7,275 bases of DNA from Paraglaciecola arctica (GCA_003232445.1 QIJM01000443.1:1-7275), one strand, 5' to 3'. Positions 1 through 6,598 are shown, numbered from the stretch's first letter. Translations and numbers: made by a program. The notes: generated by a model not told the origin, from the letters alone.

Positions 1-257
1 GTATGCATTAGGGCTTTTCTGTTTCTCTTCTCGGCAGGGCTCGAAAAGCTTTTGAGATATATTCCAGTTTCAGATGAAAAATATATCTCAAAAGGTGTAC
101 TGAAGCTGTAAGCTTCGAGACCCCTGTCCGCTGGGACAGTCAGTACAGCAGACAAATTTAACGACAAACGCCACCCCTCTTATCGCACTGTTTTGAGTTA
201 CACAGAGATTCAACCTTGATATTTTAGATTTTTTTACACCTAATCCAGTGTAATACA
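1..257. other. Non-coding region downstream of the flavin cluster
   Basis: No convincing gene is visible on either strand. Plus frame 1 is open from base 1 to a TAA at 109-111 (36 codons) and again to a TGA at 217-219. Neither piece has a recognisable motif, and the first runs through a perfect 15-bp inverted repeat, so I do not call it coding, although a C-terminal tail of a gene entering from the left cannot be excluded. The left part (37-147) is rich in inverted repeats, listed separately. Near 235-259 two small overlapping palindromes lie next to the stop codon of the minus-strand gene (TTACAC/GTGTAA and AGTGT/ACACT). In the minus-strand transcript the first is followed by an A-run, not a T-run, so neither is a good intrinsic terminator. 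Confidence 0.5.
37..147. repeat. Cluster of inverted repeats, possible structured RNA or terminator
   Basis: Five complementary pairs are visible. (a) 37-51 with 110-123, 13 pairs with small bulges (GGG/CCC, CTCGAA/TTCGAG, GCTT/AAGC). (b) 49-63 with 80-94, a perfect 15-bp AT-rich stem around a 16-base loop. (c) 96-103 with 140-147, a perfect 8-bp stem (TGTACTGA/TCAGTACA). (d) 102-107 with 111-116, GAAGCT/AGCTTC with a 3-base loop. (e) 124-129 with 134-139, CTGTCC/GGACAG with a 4-base loop. Pairs b, c, d and e together make a long hairpin followed by a three-way junction. Pair a crosses c and competes with d, so an alternative fold is possible. Read on the minus strand, stem b is followed by CTTTTC, so it might end transcription of the cluster at 258-3702, but that tail is weak. 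I recognise no known RNA family; the strand is undetermined. Confidence 0.5.
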
Positions 258-854
258 CTATGGGGATGTCGGTGATGTTATATCGAGGAATTGATCCGGT
301 ATAAGTGTGTCGCCATAAACCGTAGGTTCAGCTGGCACTGAGGTTTCTCCACGGGGAATAATTGTTGCTTGTATCCGTACTTCGGTGCCAATATCAGCGT
401 CCGTGCCACCAGTAGGTATACCCCTTGAAAAAGGGAGCTTCCGAAGGAACAATTTCTTGCCATCTGTAGCTGACAAGGTTACATCAGCGGTTGTATTACA
501 AAAAAATTTGAGCATTTCTTCATTGATTTCGAAGGCGTCTTCTTTATTGTTTAATGAGAGATCAAAATCTTTTTCATGCACCTCAAGGCGCTCCTTTATG
601 TCATGCAATACAGAAACAATTACCGGTTCAAGCGGTTCACAGTCATTTTCTTCTTTGTTAGAAGATGACATGCTCACGATCTTCGTAAAACTCCCTATTT
701 TAAATTCCTGTCCAAAACTTTTATCAAAATCTGACCGGTCATCTCGAAAACCTTCTTGCCGAGGAGACTCTTCAAGTTCGTTATAAGACCAACCGATCAT
801 TACCACAAGCAATACGCCAATTACTGCTAAAGCTAATTTCTCATACGTGCTCAT
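258..854 (-). CDS. Unknown single-span membrane protein, last gene of the flavin cluster
   Basis: I do not recognise this 198-residue protein. It has one hydrophobic segment at about residues 7-23, followed at once by an acidic stretch (NELEES), which suggests the N-terminus is inside and the rest outside the membrane. The remainder is hydrophilic and mildly acidic, with two cysteines (72 and 119) that could form a disulfide, and a C-terminal tail rich in Pro, Thr and Ser. The reading frame extends upstream to 938, but that would overlap the end of the reductase gene. The ATG at 854 places the membrane span at the N-terminus and leaves a 34-base gap; a GGATA lies 6 bases upstream, and a better GGAGG (874-878) is about 20 bases upstream, too far to be ideal. 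Co-direction and short spacing suggest co-transcription with the electron-transfer genes; a role as an accessory or partner outside the membrane is inference. Confidence 0.75.
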   Translation of the reverse strand: MSTYEKLALAVIGVLLVVMIGWSYNELEESPRQEGFRDDRSDFDKSFGQEFKIGSFTKIVSMSSSNKEENDCEPLEPVIVSVLHDIKERLEVHEKDFDLSLNNKEDAFEINEEMLKFFCNTTADVTLSATDGKKLFLRKLPFSRGIPTGGTDADIGTEVRIQATIIPRGETSVPAEPTVYGDTLIPDQFLDITSPTSP

Positions 855-888
855 AAATCTTATCCGAATTATCCCTCCATTCCACGTA

Positions 889-2406
889 CTACACAAACCC
901 CGGGAAAAAATCGCTCTTGATTTTAAACCGAGAGACACCCACTGTAATCAATATCTTTTTAAATGCTTCGACCATCGCATGCGGGCCTGATATATAAAAG
1001 GTGTAATCACGATAGTCTGGCACTTCCCGCGCGATCAATTGCGCGTCAATAAGACCGCCTGTCATTCTCGCTGGAAGAAAACCTTTTTCATCACTGAGAA
1101 CATATATTATTTTGATTCCCAATTCTGTTTGTGCGCGATCAAACATGTCTTTATACGCAATGTCTTTAAGTGTTTTGTTCGCATAAAACATAACTACCGT
1201 CCGTTTCTCCTTTTTGTCGAGTAAATACTTAACCATGCTACGAAAAGGAGTGACGCCAATTCCACCCGCAATAAATACGAGTTTCTTATTCGGATCTTTC
1301 GGTAATATAAAATTACCGGACAAATGTGAAGCTGAAATACTATCGCCCTCCTTCATTAACGCAAGTTTCCGTTTGAATGTGCTCGGAGGCTTGTAAAACT
1401 TCACACCAAGCTGAACGCTGGACTCAGTTGGTGAAGACGCTATCGTAAAATAGCGACGGTTACCACGACTGTCCGCATGACGGTGTCCCAGAGTCCATTC
1501 AAGGTATTGACCGGGGCGAAATGTGAAATTGCGATCTGGAGTAAATATGAAGTTATATACATCCTTCGCCGACTTCTCTATACGTTCAAGTGTCAGTGTA
1601 TAACGACCTTTCGGGCTAACGATATAAGAAAAAACATTACCTATGAGTAATCCCACCTCAGGAGTCATATAGAAGCTCCCGATATGAATTGCTGGTGCAA
1701 ATAAAAACCCGACAATTGCGCCATAAAACACTCGCAATAACATTGTGGGAGGAGTGGTAAGGGGCTCAGTAAGCATGACAAACGCAAAAAATAAAAAGGA
1801 AGAACGTAAGACGGTCTGAATTATAGAAATACTATATGAATCCGTGGATGTAATCGCTACAGTTAGTAACGCTATTATTGAGAAACTAAGGACCATGTCG
1901 AACCTACGAACTTTTCGCACAATCAGTAAGCCCCCAACAAAGACAAAAAGAAGTAACGCAAGATTTCCGCCGACCCACCACGTTGCCGGATGGTTCAGCG
2001 TAAGAGCAGTTAGCGCAACTGCAAATGCGGCAGGATTAAATATGTGTTTCTTTCCAACAGCAAATATATATTTTGATGCCATTGCCCAAACGGACACGAA
2101 AATCAAGAAGCCGATACCAAGTTGATCGGTCACTGTAACTGGGGTAATAATAAGCGCAAGAATCAGTGCGGTTATATAGACTGACTCTACATTGGTTTGA
2201 ACATTAAAAACCTTCGCAAATATCCAGTTAGTTATCCAAGACACCAGGACTATAACAAAAGTCGAGAAAGCGAGGTCTATTGGATTGTTCGGCATAATTC
2301 CAAAAAACCCAAAAACAAACGCTGCAAATAAAATTGTAATAAGATAATACAGCACCAAACGATACATCGTGATGCGATTAAGGATTGAATCGATAAATTT
2401 CAACAT
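889..2406 (-). CDS. RnfD/NqrB-like membrane domain fused to FAD/NAD(P)H reductase
   Basis: This 505-residue protein has two parts. Residues 1 to about 265 are strongly hydrophobic, with roughly nine or ten membrane spans, and carry RnfD/NqrB-like signatures: FNPAAFAVAL (123-132) and MLTEPLTTPPT (211-221), which matches the MATDPVSxxxT region of that family. Residues about 268-505 form a ferredoxin-NADP reductase-type module: RPGQY (297-301) and RRYFTIASSP (317-326) for FAD, AGGIGVTPF (380-388) for the nicotinamide nucleotide, SGPHAMV (473-479) in place of the usual CGPxxM, and C-terminal SDFFPGF. There is no 2Fe-2S domain as in NqrF. I see no SGAT-type flavinylation site in the membrane part. 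It probably passes electrons from cytosolic NAD(P)H across or into the membrane. The ATG overlaps the apbE stop by 7 bases (ATGTTGA), implying translational coupling; no Shine-Dalgarno is visible. The family is confident; donor preference, ion pumping and acceptor are not known. Confidence 0.88.
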   Translation of the reverse strand: MLKFIDSILNRITMYRLVLYYLITILFAAFVFGFFGIMPNNPIDLAFSTFVIVLVSWITNWIFAKVFNVQTNVESVYITALILALIITPVTVTDQLGIGFLIFVSVWAMASKYIFAVGKKHIFNPAAFAVALTALTLNHPATWWVGGNLALLLFVFVGGLLIVRKVRRFDMVLSFSIIALLTVAITSTDSYSISIIQTVLRSSFLFFAFVMLTEPLTTPPTMLLRVFYGAIVGFLFAPAIHIGSFYMTPEVGLLIGNVFSYIVSPKGRYTLTLERIEKSAKDVYNFIFTPDRNFTFRPGQYLEWTLGHRHADSRGNRRYFTIASSPTESSVQLGVKFYKPPSTFKRKLALMKEGDSISASHLSGNFILPKDPNKKLVFIAGGIGVTPFRSMVKYLLDKKEKRTVVMFYANKTLKDIAYKDMFDRAQTELGIKIIYVLSDEKGFLPARMTGGLIDAQLIAREVPDYRDYTFYISGPHAMVEAFKKILITVGVSRFKIKSDFFPGFV

Positions 2407-3143
2407 ATGATAAATTGTTCAAACTTGGATGTCATGGTTGCTATTCCTTCAGAATTGATCTGGTAAGCTTCAAAACCCGACAGATTTTCAATAAAAGCTA
2501 TCCCCTTTCCTCCCATAGCAAATGCCGCGGTAGCGAATCTGTCCGCCTCATAGATATCTGGACCAATGACCGTTAGGCTCACTATATCGTCTATTACGCT
2601 CTCAGGTTTATGCGGATTATAAATATGTTGCCCACGAATTGAAGTTCCTGAAGTTGCAACTCCATGCCCACGAGGAGATATAACTTTTACTATTGATGAT
2701 TCATCAAAAGGATTACGAATTCCAATGGTCCACTCCTTACCCTCTTTATTTACGCCACACGACTGTATATCGCCTGCGACATCAAGAAAATAATTTCTAT
2801 ACTCAAATGACTCGATTAATTTAGCCACCCTATTTATTGCCCATCCTTTTACCAAACCAGAAGGATCAATCGTGCCATCGTTCTGAATAATTGAGAAATA
2901 TCCATCTGTTTCCCTTGTCGTTTGTTCTGCAAGAACAAACATCTCCTTCATGTCTTTACTGTATTCACGCTCGGTGATTTTTTTCTGGTTAATCTTAGTT
3001 ATCTCACTTTCATTTTTATAAGTACTGAATCGCTCATCTATATCCTTGAAATAATCAAAAGCTGCGTCAACAGTCTCCCCTGTCCCATTTATTATCTCTA
3101 CTATTATAGGCATGCCCATAATATCATCTCGAAATTTACGCAT
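2400..3143 (-). CDS. apbE: ApbE-type FAD:protein FMN transferase
   Basis: ApbE enzymes transfer FMN from FAD to a Thr or Ser of a target flavoprotein, using Mg2+. The motifs run in family order: MGMPI near the start (residues 9-13), DPSGLVKGWA (93-102; family D-GG-AKG-A), DVAGDIQSCG (121-130; family GGDI), VATSG (162-166), HIYNP (173-177; family HIxDP) and EADRFATAAFAMG (199-211), whose Asp201 and Thr205 fit the metal site. At 247 residues it is short for the family, commonly over 300, mainly because it lacks an N-terminal leader. The frame is open upstream to 3290, but that extension lies inside the preceding gene and is very basic; I chose the ATG at 3143, 10 bases after the FMN_bind stop and just before the conserved MGMP. 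No clear Shine-Dalgarno is present. The obvious substrate is the adjacent FMN_bind protein. The lack of a signal peptide suggests a cytosolic enzyme, which is unusual beside an exported target. Confidence 0.9.
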   Translation of the reverse strand: MRKFRDDIMGMPIIVEIINGTGETVDAAFDYFKDIDERFSTYKNESEITKINQKKITEREYSKDMKEMFVLAEQTTRETDGYFSIIQNDGTIDPSGLVKGWAINRVAKLIESFEYRNYFLDVAGDIQSCGVNKEGKEWTIGIRNPFDESSIVKVISPRGHGVATSGTSIRGQHIYNPHKPESVIDDIVSLTVIGPDIYEADRFATAAFAMGGKGIAFIENLSGFEAYQINSEGIATMTSKFEQFIIC

Positions 3144-3153
3144 ATATGAAAAA

Positions 3154-3702
3154 TCAAATGTTTTTAGCTTGATTAAGAGCACCAGCAAGAGACTTCTTAA
3201 AAGCGGAGCTCGTATAGCTTGCTCCAGAAACACCACTAACCTTCGCGCTCTGCGCTTTAATAGCCTCACTTTTAAGCTGTGGCATCGCAATGCTATTTAT
3301 ATACTCTGAAGTACTACGGCCTGCAGGGTATTGCAAGAAAGTAACTGAAATTAGTCTCTCTCCCTGAACTGTTACCTCCACTTGTACAGTGCCATAGTAA
3401 GCATTTACAGCACGCCCAGTATATACACCGTCTGTATACATACCCTTGGGGCTTGGCGCGAACATAGGTGCACGTTTCGGAGTCGCCATTGGAGTTGTAG
3501 ACGACAATACCACTGGTTGTGCTTCTTCTATTGGTAACGCCATACCTTTACTAGTATCAAACATGGCTGAATCCCTACTGTTTTGTATGGCTACCTGCTC
3601 TGATGTGCTCGCTGAATGAGGTACTAGAGCAAATGCCCGTATAGATATTATATATTCTATAGAAACAATAAAAATAAAAAGTGACAGAAATATTTTTTTC
3701 AT
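3154..3702 (-). CDS. Exported FMN_bind-domain flavoprotein (NqrC/RnfG-like)
   Basis: This 182-residue protein begins with a signal peptide or membrane anchor (MKK, hydrophobic about 4-20, possible signal peptidase site after RAFA at residue 25). A low-complexity linker rich in Pro, Ser, Thr and Ala follows to about residue 87, then one FMN_bind domain (about 88-180): DGVYTGRAVNAYYGTVQVEV (91-110), a conserved beta region with PAGRSTSEYINSIAMPQL (126-143), and the flavinylation region VSGVSGASYTS (155-165). FMN_bind domains carry FMN bound through a phosphoester by ApbE, normally at the Thr of DxxSGAT. Here the acceptor position is Ser162 and the Asp position is Ser156. The frame extends to an ATG at 3747; I prefer 3702 because MKK then precedes the hydrophobic core. 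It is the first gene of the cluster, just before apbE. The inferred role is the extracytosolic electron carrier receiving electrons from the membrane reductase. Confidence 0.85.
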   Translation of the reverse strand: MKKIFLSLFIFIVSIEYIISIRAFALVPHSASTSEQVAIQNSRDSAMFDTSKGMALPIEEAQPVVLSSTTPMATPKRAPMFAPSPKGMYTDGVYTGRAVNAYYGTVQVEVTVQGERLISVTFLQYPAGRSTSEYINSIAMPQLKSEAIKAQSAKVSGVSGASYTSSAFKKSLAGALNQAKNI

Positions 3703-3803
3703 GAAAATGGTATTTGTAACTCGAAATGGCTTGTTATATACGCTCATCCAGCTCTAAAAGTAATAAGTCGCTGTCGTTAATATATCAGAGATAACATTAA
3801 ATC

Positions 3804-3812
3804 ATTTTATCA
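3804..3812 (-). promoter_or_regulatory. Candidate extended -10 for the flavin cluster
   Basis: On the minus strand this reads TGATAAAAT, an extended -10 shape (TG, one base, then TAAAAT). A poor -35 (TTTTCT, 3827-3832) lies 17 bases upstream. Transcription would start near 3797, giving a leader of about 95 bases before the ATG at 3702. In such AT-rich sequence chance matches are common. Confidence 0.3.
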
Positions 3813-4050
3813 AAATAATCTAAAACAGAAAAATTCAATGGGTGTGCTTTTTGTTTTAAACTGTCTCCATTTTACCCATACATTAAGACACATATTCTTA
3901 ACCGCAAATTCCTGTAATAAAACTTCATTTTCTGTATCATTTCGTCTGGAATTCTTACATTAAGGATACTGGCAAACAATACAAGGATAAAATTAACTCC
4001 TAATTCTTTGATAAGAGGTTATAATTTCACAGATATACTGCAGAGGTTCC

Positions 4051-4059
4051 TGCTATGAT
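4051..4059 (+). promoter_or_regulatory. Candidate extended -10 (TGCTATGAT) upstream of the glycan genes
   Basis: TGCTATGAT fits TG-N-TATNAT. No good -35 is visible at the usual distance, which extended -10 promoters can tolerate. The start would lie near 4066, about 70 bases before the transferase ATG. The flanked 11-mer CTGCTATGATT recurs exactly at 6554-6564 in the only other sizeable plus-strand gap, which supports a shared regulatory role. Confidence 0.38.
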
Positions 4060-4111
4060 TCACACCGTCATTGCTTAAGAAATTTCCATATAACTTGTTT
4101 AAGTTCTCTTT

Positions 4112-4120
4112 TGTTATAAA
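4112..4120 (+). promoter_or_regulatory. Candidate extended -10 (TGTTATAAA) next to the transferase start
   Basis: TGTTATAAA has the TG-N-TATAAA form. A TTGTTT lies 14 bases upstream (4095-4100), too close for a normal -35. Transcription would begin near 4127, leaving only about 10 bases before the ATG at 4138, so the mRNA would be almost leaderless. That would agree with the absence of a Shine-Dalgarno, but the evidence is weak. Confidence 0.33.
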
Positions 4121-4137
4121 GTGAAGTTCAGTCAATT

Positions 4138-5487
4138 ATGAATATTTTGAGCAAGGGTGAGTCAATTAAGCTATTGATTGGAGATCTATTTCTCTTTACG
4201 TTTTCGTTGTGGTTGACACTACTGATTAGGTATGGAGAGACTCCAGATTATTTCTTGTTTTATACTCACTTGTTACCTTTCAGTACATTATTTATTGTTT
4301 GGATACTCATCTTTCATATCAACAGTCTTTATGACAAGCACACCGCCACGTTTAAAAGTAAATTACCGACGTTGATAGTTCGTGCCCAAATAGTTAACGT
4401 AGCAATTGCGGCATTATTCTTTTTTACTATTCCATACTTTGGAATTACCCCAAAGACAAATCTAATTATCTATCTCGTAGTTTCTTCGTTGTTGATAATT
4501 ATATGGAGAACCCAGTTAGTAAACTATATTAAAATTACCAGAAAAGAAAATGTATTACTGCTTGGGATAGGAAAGGAGTTGAAAGAACTTTACACAGAAA
4601 TGAATAGCAATGATCATCGTAATACAAATTCTGTAATCATAATTGATGTTGAAGAAAACCCAGAAGTAGACCTGAATTCTCTACTTACTAAAAATAATAT
4701 TACTACGATTATTGCTGACGGGGCACATGAAAAAGTTCGCTCTATTTTAGTAAAACTCTTCCATCAAAAAAATCCCACCATAACTTTACTTGAATTTACT
4801 GATATATATGAGGAAATTTTCGAACGCACGCCACTTTCGTCAGTTAATTACAGACTTTTGTTCAAAACCAACAGAGCCAGACGTTACGTGTATCTTTTTG
4901 TAAAAAGATTATTTGATATCATTGGATCCATTATTATTACATTCACTCTATTGTTTTTGGCACCCATTTTGTGGATTCTCATGAAATTTGAGGATGGGGG
5001 CGGGTTATTTATAAAGCAAGAAAGGATTGGTCAGTATACTAAACCTATTGGTGTTTATAAATTTAGAACAATGCTCTACAATGATCGAGAAAGTAGCACT
5101 TGGATTCATGAAAAAACACGCGCAAATAAGATAACTCGCATAGGAGCATTTTTACGTAAAACAAGTATCGATGAATTACCGCAGTGCATCAACCTTTTCA
5201 AAGGAGATATGACGTTAATAGGACCTAGAAGTGACATTTTAGGGCTTGGTTCTCGATTAAGTGCAGAAATAAAATATTATAATGCTAGATATAAAGTAAA
5301 ACCTGGGATTAGCGGTTGGGCGCAAGTCAAGCAACAATATACAAAAGGTAATATTAGTCCTCAGTCAATTGATGAATCGTATCTACGTCTTGCATATGAT
5401 TTTTACTATATCAAACATCAATCTATACTTCTCGATTTTTCTATTGCACTCAGAACCGTAAAAACGTTATTATCTAGGTTAATATGA
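4138..5487 (+). CDS. Polyprenyl-phosphate sugar-1-phosphate transferase (WcaJ/WbaP type)
   Basis: This 449-residue membrane enzyme should transfer a sugar-1-phosphate from a nucleotide sugar to undecaprenyl phosphate, the first committed step in a lipid-linked glycan. The N-terminal half has about four membrane spans (about 11-31, 44-63, 83-103, 107-124), then a soluble middle region (about 136-230) beginning with a nucleotide-fold-like strand (NVLLLGIG). The C-terminal catalytic domain starts at KRLFDIIGS (256-264) with a re-entrant or membrane helix to about 282, followed by IKQERIG (292-298), YKFRTM (307-312), KTSIDELPQ (341-349) with the catalytic Asp345-Glu346 pair, LFKGDMTLIGPRSD (353-366) and KPGISGWAQV (388-397). 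This is the full two-part architecture. GPRSD replaces the more usual GPRPE. The sugar cannot be read from sequence. No strong Shine-Dalgarno precedes the ATG. The stop overlaps the next start by ATGA, so the two genes are coupled. Confidence 0.92.
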   Translation: MNILSKGESIKLLIGDLFLFTFSLWLTLLIRYGETPDYFLFYTHLLPFSTLFIVWILIFHINSLYDKHTATFKSKLPTLIVRAQIVNVAIAALFFFTIPYFGITPKTNLIIYLVVSSLLIIIWRTQLVNYIKITRKENVLLLGIGKELKELYTEMNSNDHRNTNSVIIIDVEENPEVDLNSLLTKNNITTIIADGAHEKVRSILVKLFHQKNPTITLLEFTDIYEEIFERTPLSSVNYRLLFKTNRARRYVYLFVKRLFDIIGSIIITFTLLFLAPILWILMKFEDGGGLFIKQERIGQYTKPIGVYKFRTMLYNDRESSTWIHEKTRANKITRIGAFLRKTSIDELPQCINLFKGDMTLIGPRSDILGLGSRLSAEIKYYNARYKVKPGISGWAQVKQQYTKGNISPQSIDESYLRLAYDFYYIKHQSILLDFSIALRTVKTLLSRLI

Positions 5488-6542
5488 AAACGCTATTTAT
5501 TGTAGGAGCAGCTGGTTATGTCGGGGAAATGCTGTGTGATCAGTTTTCGAAGCGTGACGACGTTAAGGAGATAATAGCACTTGATAAAGAACCTATTCCA
5601 AAATTTCTGAAAAGTAACCCAAAAATAACTTGGATTGACGCGAATACATCAGATCAGACATGGCAACAAGAAGTCAAACAAAAAGAACCCGAAATTGTAA
5701 TCCATACTGCTTGGCAAATTAGAGAGATGTATGGTAAGAAGAAACTACAATGGAAATGGAATGTAGACGGATCTAATAACATATTTGATTTTGCATTTGA
5801 GGCTCCATCAGTAAAAAAAATAATATATTTTTCAACGGCAGCTTCTTATGGGGCATATGTTGATAATACGATTAGTCATAAATTCACCGAGGAAGAAGGT
5901 TTTCGTGATGAAAATTATTTATACGCAACGGAAAAAAAGATTGTTGAAGAAAATTTACAGTCAAAAAGGAAGTCCTCCAAAAAAGACACTGGGGTTGTGA
6001 TTTTACGACCAGCTGCCATTACTGGTCCGCGCGGACGTCATATGAGAACTAAGTTTAGCTTACAATCTGCTCTTTCCGGGCAACTAAGAAATTCATTTGT
6101 GTATCGAGTTATTACACTCATGGTCTCATTTATGCCAGTAACAAAGCATTGGTGCCGTCAGTTTATACATGAAGACGATGTTACTAATATTGTTGAACTG
6201 TTTTCATTCAACGATCTGAAAACAGAATATGAAGTATTTAATATTACGCCTCATGGTAGTCATGTATCAGCGCCAGAAATGGCAAAAGCTGTCGGCAAGA
6301 AAATGTTAATGCTTAAACCATGGATGATTCGATTTGTTTTTTTTATCTTTTGGCATATTACAAGAGGAAATGTCCCAACAGCGCGAGGAAGTTGGAGATT
6401 TTATTCCTATCCAATTGTAATGGACGGTTCAAAAATTACAAAAATGTATGGGTACAAATATACTGCCACCGCATTAGAAGCATTCTCATCAACTAACGGA
6501 AGATATGAGAAATATATTTCTGAAGAACTGAGAACAGCTTAA
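5484..6542 (+). CDS. NAD-dependent epimerase/dehydratase family protein (extended SDR)
   Basis: This 352-residue protein has the extended short-chain dehydrogenase layout. The dinucleotide-binding GAAGYVG is at residues 8-14, and Asp34 at the end of the second strand (IIALD) favours NAD(H). The conserved strand IIYFSTAASYG (113-123) supplies the Ser/Thr of the active site, Y147-ATE-K151 is the YxxxK catalytic pair, and LRPAAITGPRG (174-184) is the substrate-side motif. HEDDV (229-233) matches the HVDDV seen in sugar epimerases. The C-terminal part has a hydrophobic segment (about 280-292, FVFFIFW) that may touch the membrane. It overlaps the transferase gene by four bases, so it may prepare or modify the nucleotide sugar used there; epimerase, dehydratase and reductase activities cannot be told apart here. 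A weak AGG lies 6 bases before the ATG. Confidence 0.86.
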   Translation: MKTLFIVGAAGYVGEMLCDQFSKRDDVKEIIALDKEPIPKFLKSNPKITWIDANTSDQTWQQEVKQKEPEIVIHTAWQIREMYGKKKLQWKWNVDGSNNIFDFAFEAPSVKKIIYFSTAASYGAYVDNTISHKFTEEEGFRDENYLYATEKKIVEENLQSKRKSSKKDTGVVILRPAAITGPRGRHMRTKFSLQSALSGQLRNSFVYRVITLMVSFMPVTKHWCRQFIHEDDVTNIVELFSFNDLKTEYEVFNITPHGSHVSAPEMAKAVGKKMLMLKPWMIRFVFFIFWHITRGNVPTARGSWRFYSYPIVMDGSKITKMYGYKYTATALEAFSSTNGRYEKYISEELRTA

Positions 6543-6554
6543 ATTTTAAATTAC

Positions 6555-6563
6555 TGCTATGAT
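6555..6563 (+). promoter_or_regulatory. Candidate extended -10 (TGCTATGAT) upstream of the Nudix gene
   Basis: TGCTATGAT in the 122-base gap after the epimerase gene. It sits in the exact 11-mer CTGCTATGATT that also occurs at 4050-4060. There is no clear -35. It would give a leader of about 95 bases for the Nudix gene, suggesting separate transcription from the glycan pair. Confidence 0.36.
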
Positions 6564-6598
6564 TATGGTACTAATTACTAATGAGAGACCACTGAGAA

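Larger units (their letters stand above)
3703..4137. other. Divergent intergenic region
   Basis: About 430 bases separate the flavin cluster from the plus-strand glycan genes. It is AT-rich. Only short unsupported reading frames are present, such as 41 codons on the plus strand at 3838-3963 with no ribosome-binding site. It should hold the promoters for both directions; candidate extended -10 elements are listed separately. A small inverted repeat AACTT-GTTT-AAGTT lies at 4092-4105, just before the nearest plus-strand promoter candidate. No clear operator or riboswitch is seen. Confidence 0.6.

Noticed and set aside
1..111. Plus-strand open frame of 36 codons ending in TAA, as the tail of an upstream gene
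   Set aside because: No motif, length within chance expectation, and it passes through a perfect 15-bp inverted repeat. Not excluded, only unsupported.
37..147. tmRNA, RNase P RNA, SRP RNA or tRNA as the identity of the structured region
   Set aside because: The conserved cores I know for these RNAs (T-arm with CCA end, GAGGAAAGTCC, GGAA-capped SRP helix) are not present on either strand.
385..786. 133-codon plus-strand open frame
   Set aside because: Lies entirely antisense to the unknown membrane protein gene; its Ser-rich composition is typical of a shadow frame.
3838..3963. 41-codon plus-strand frame in the divergent intergenic region
   Set aside because: No ribosome-binding site, no motif, and it lies where promoters for both directions are expected.
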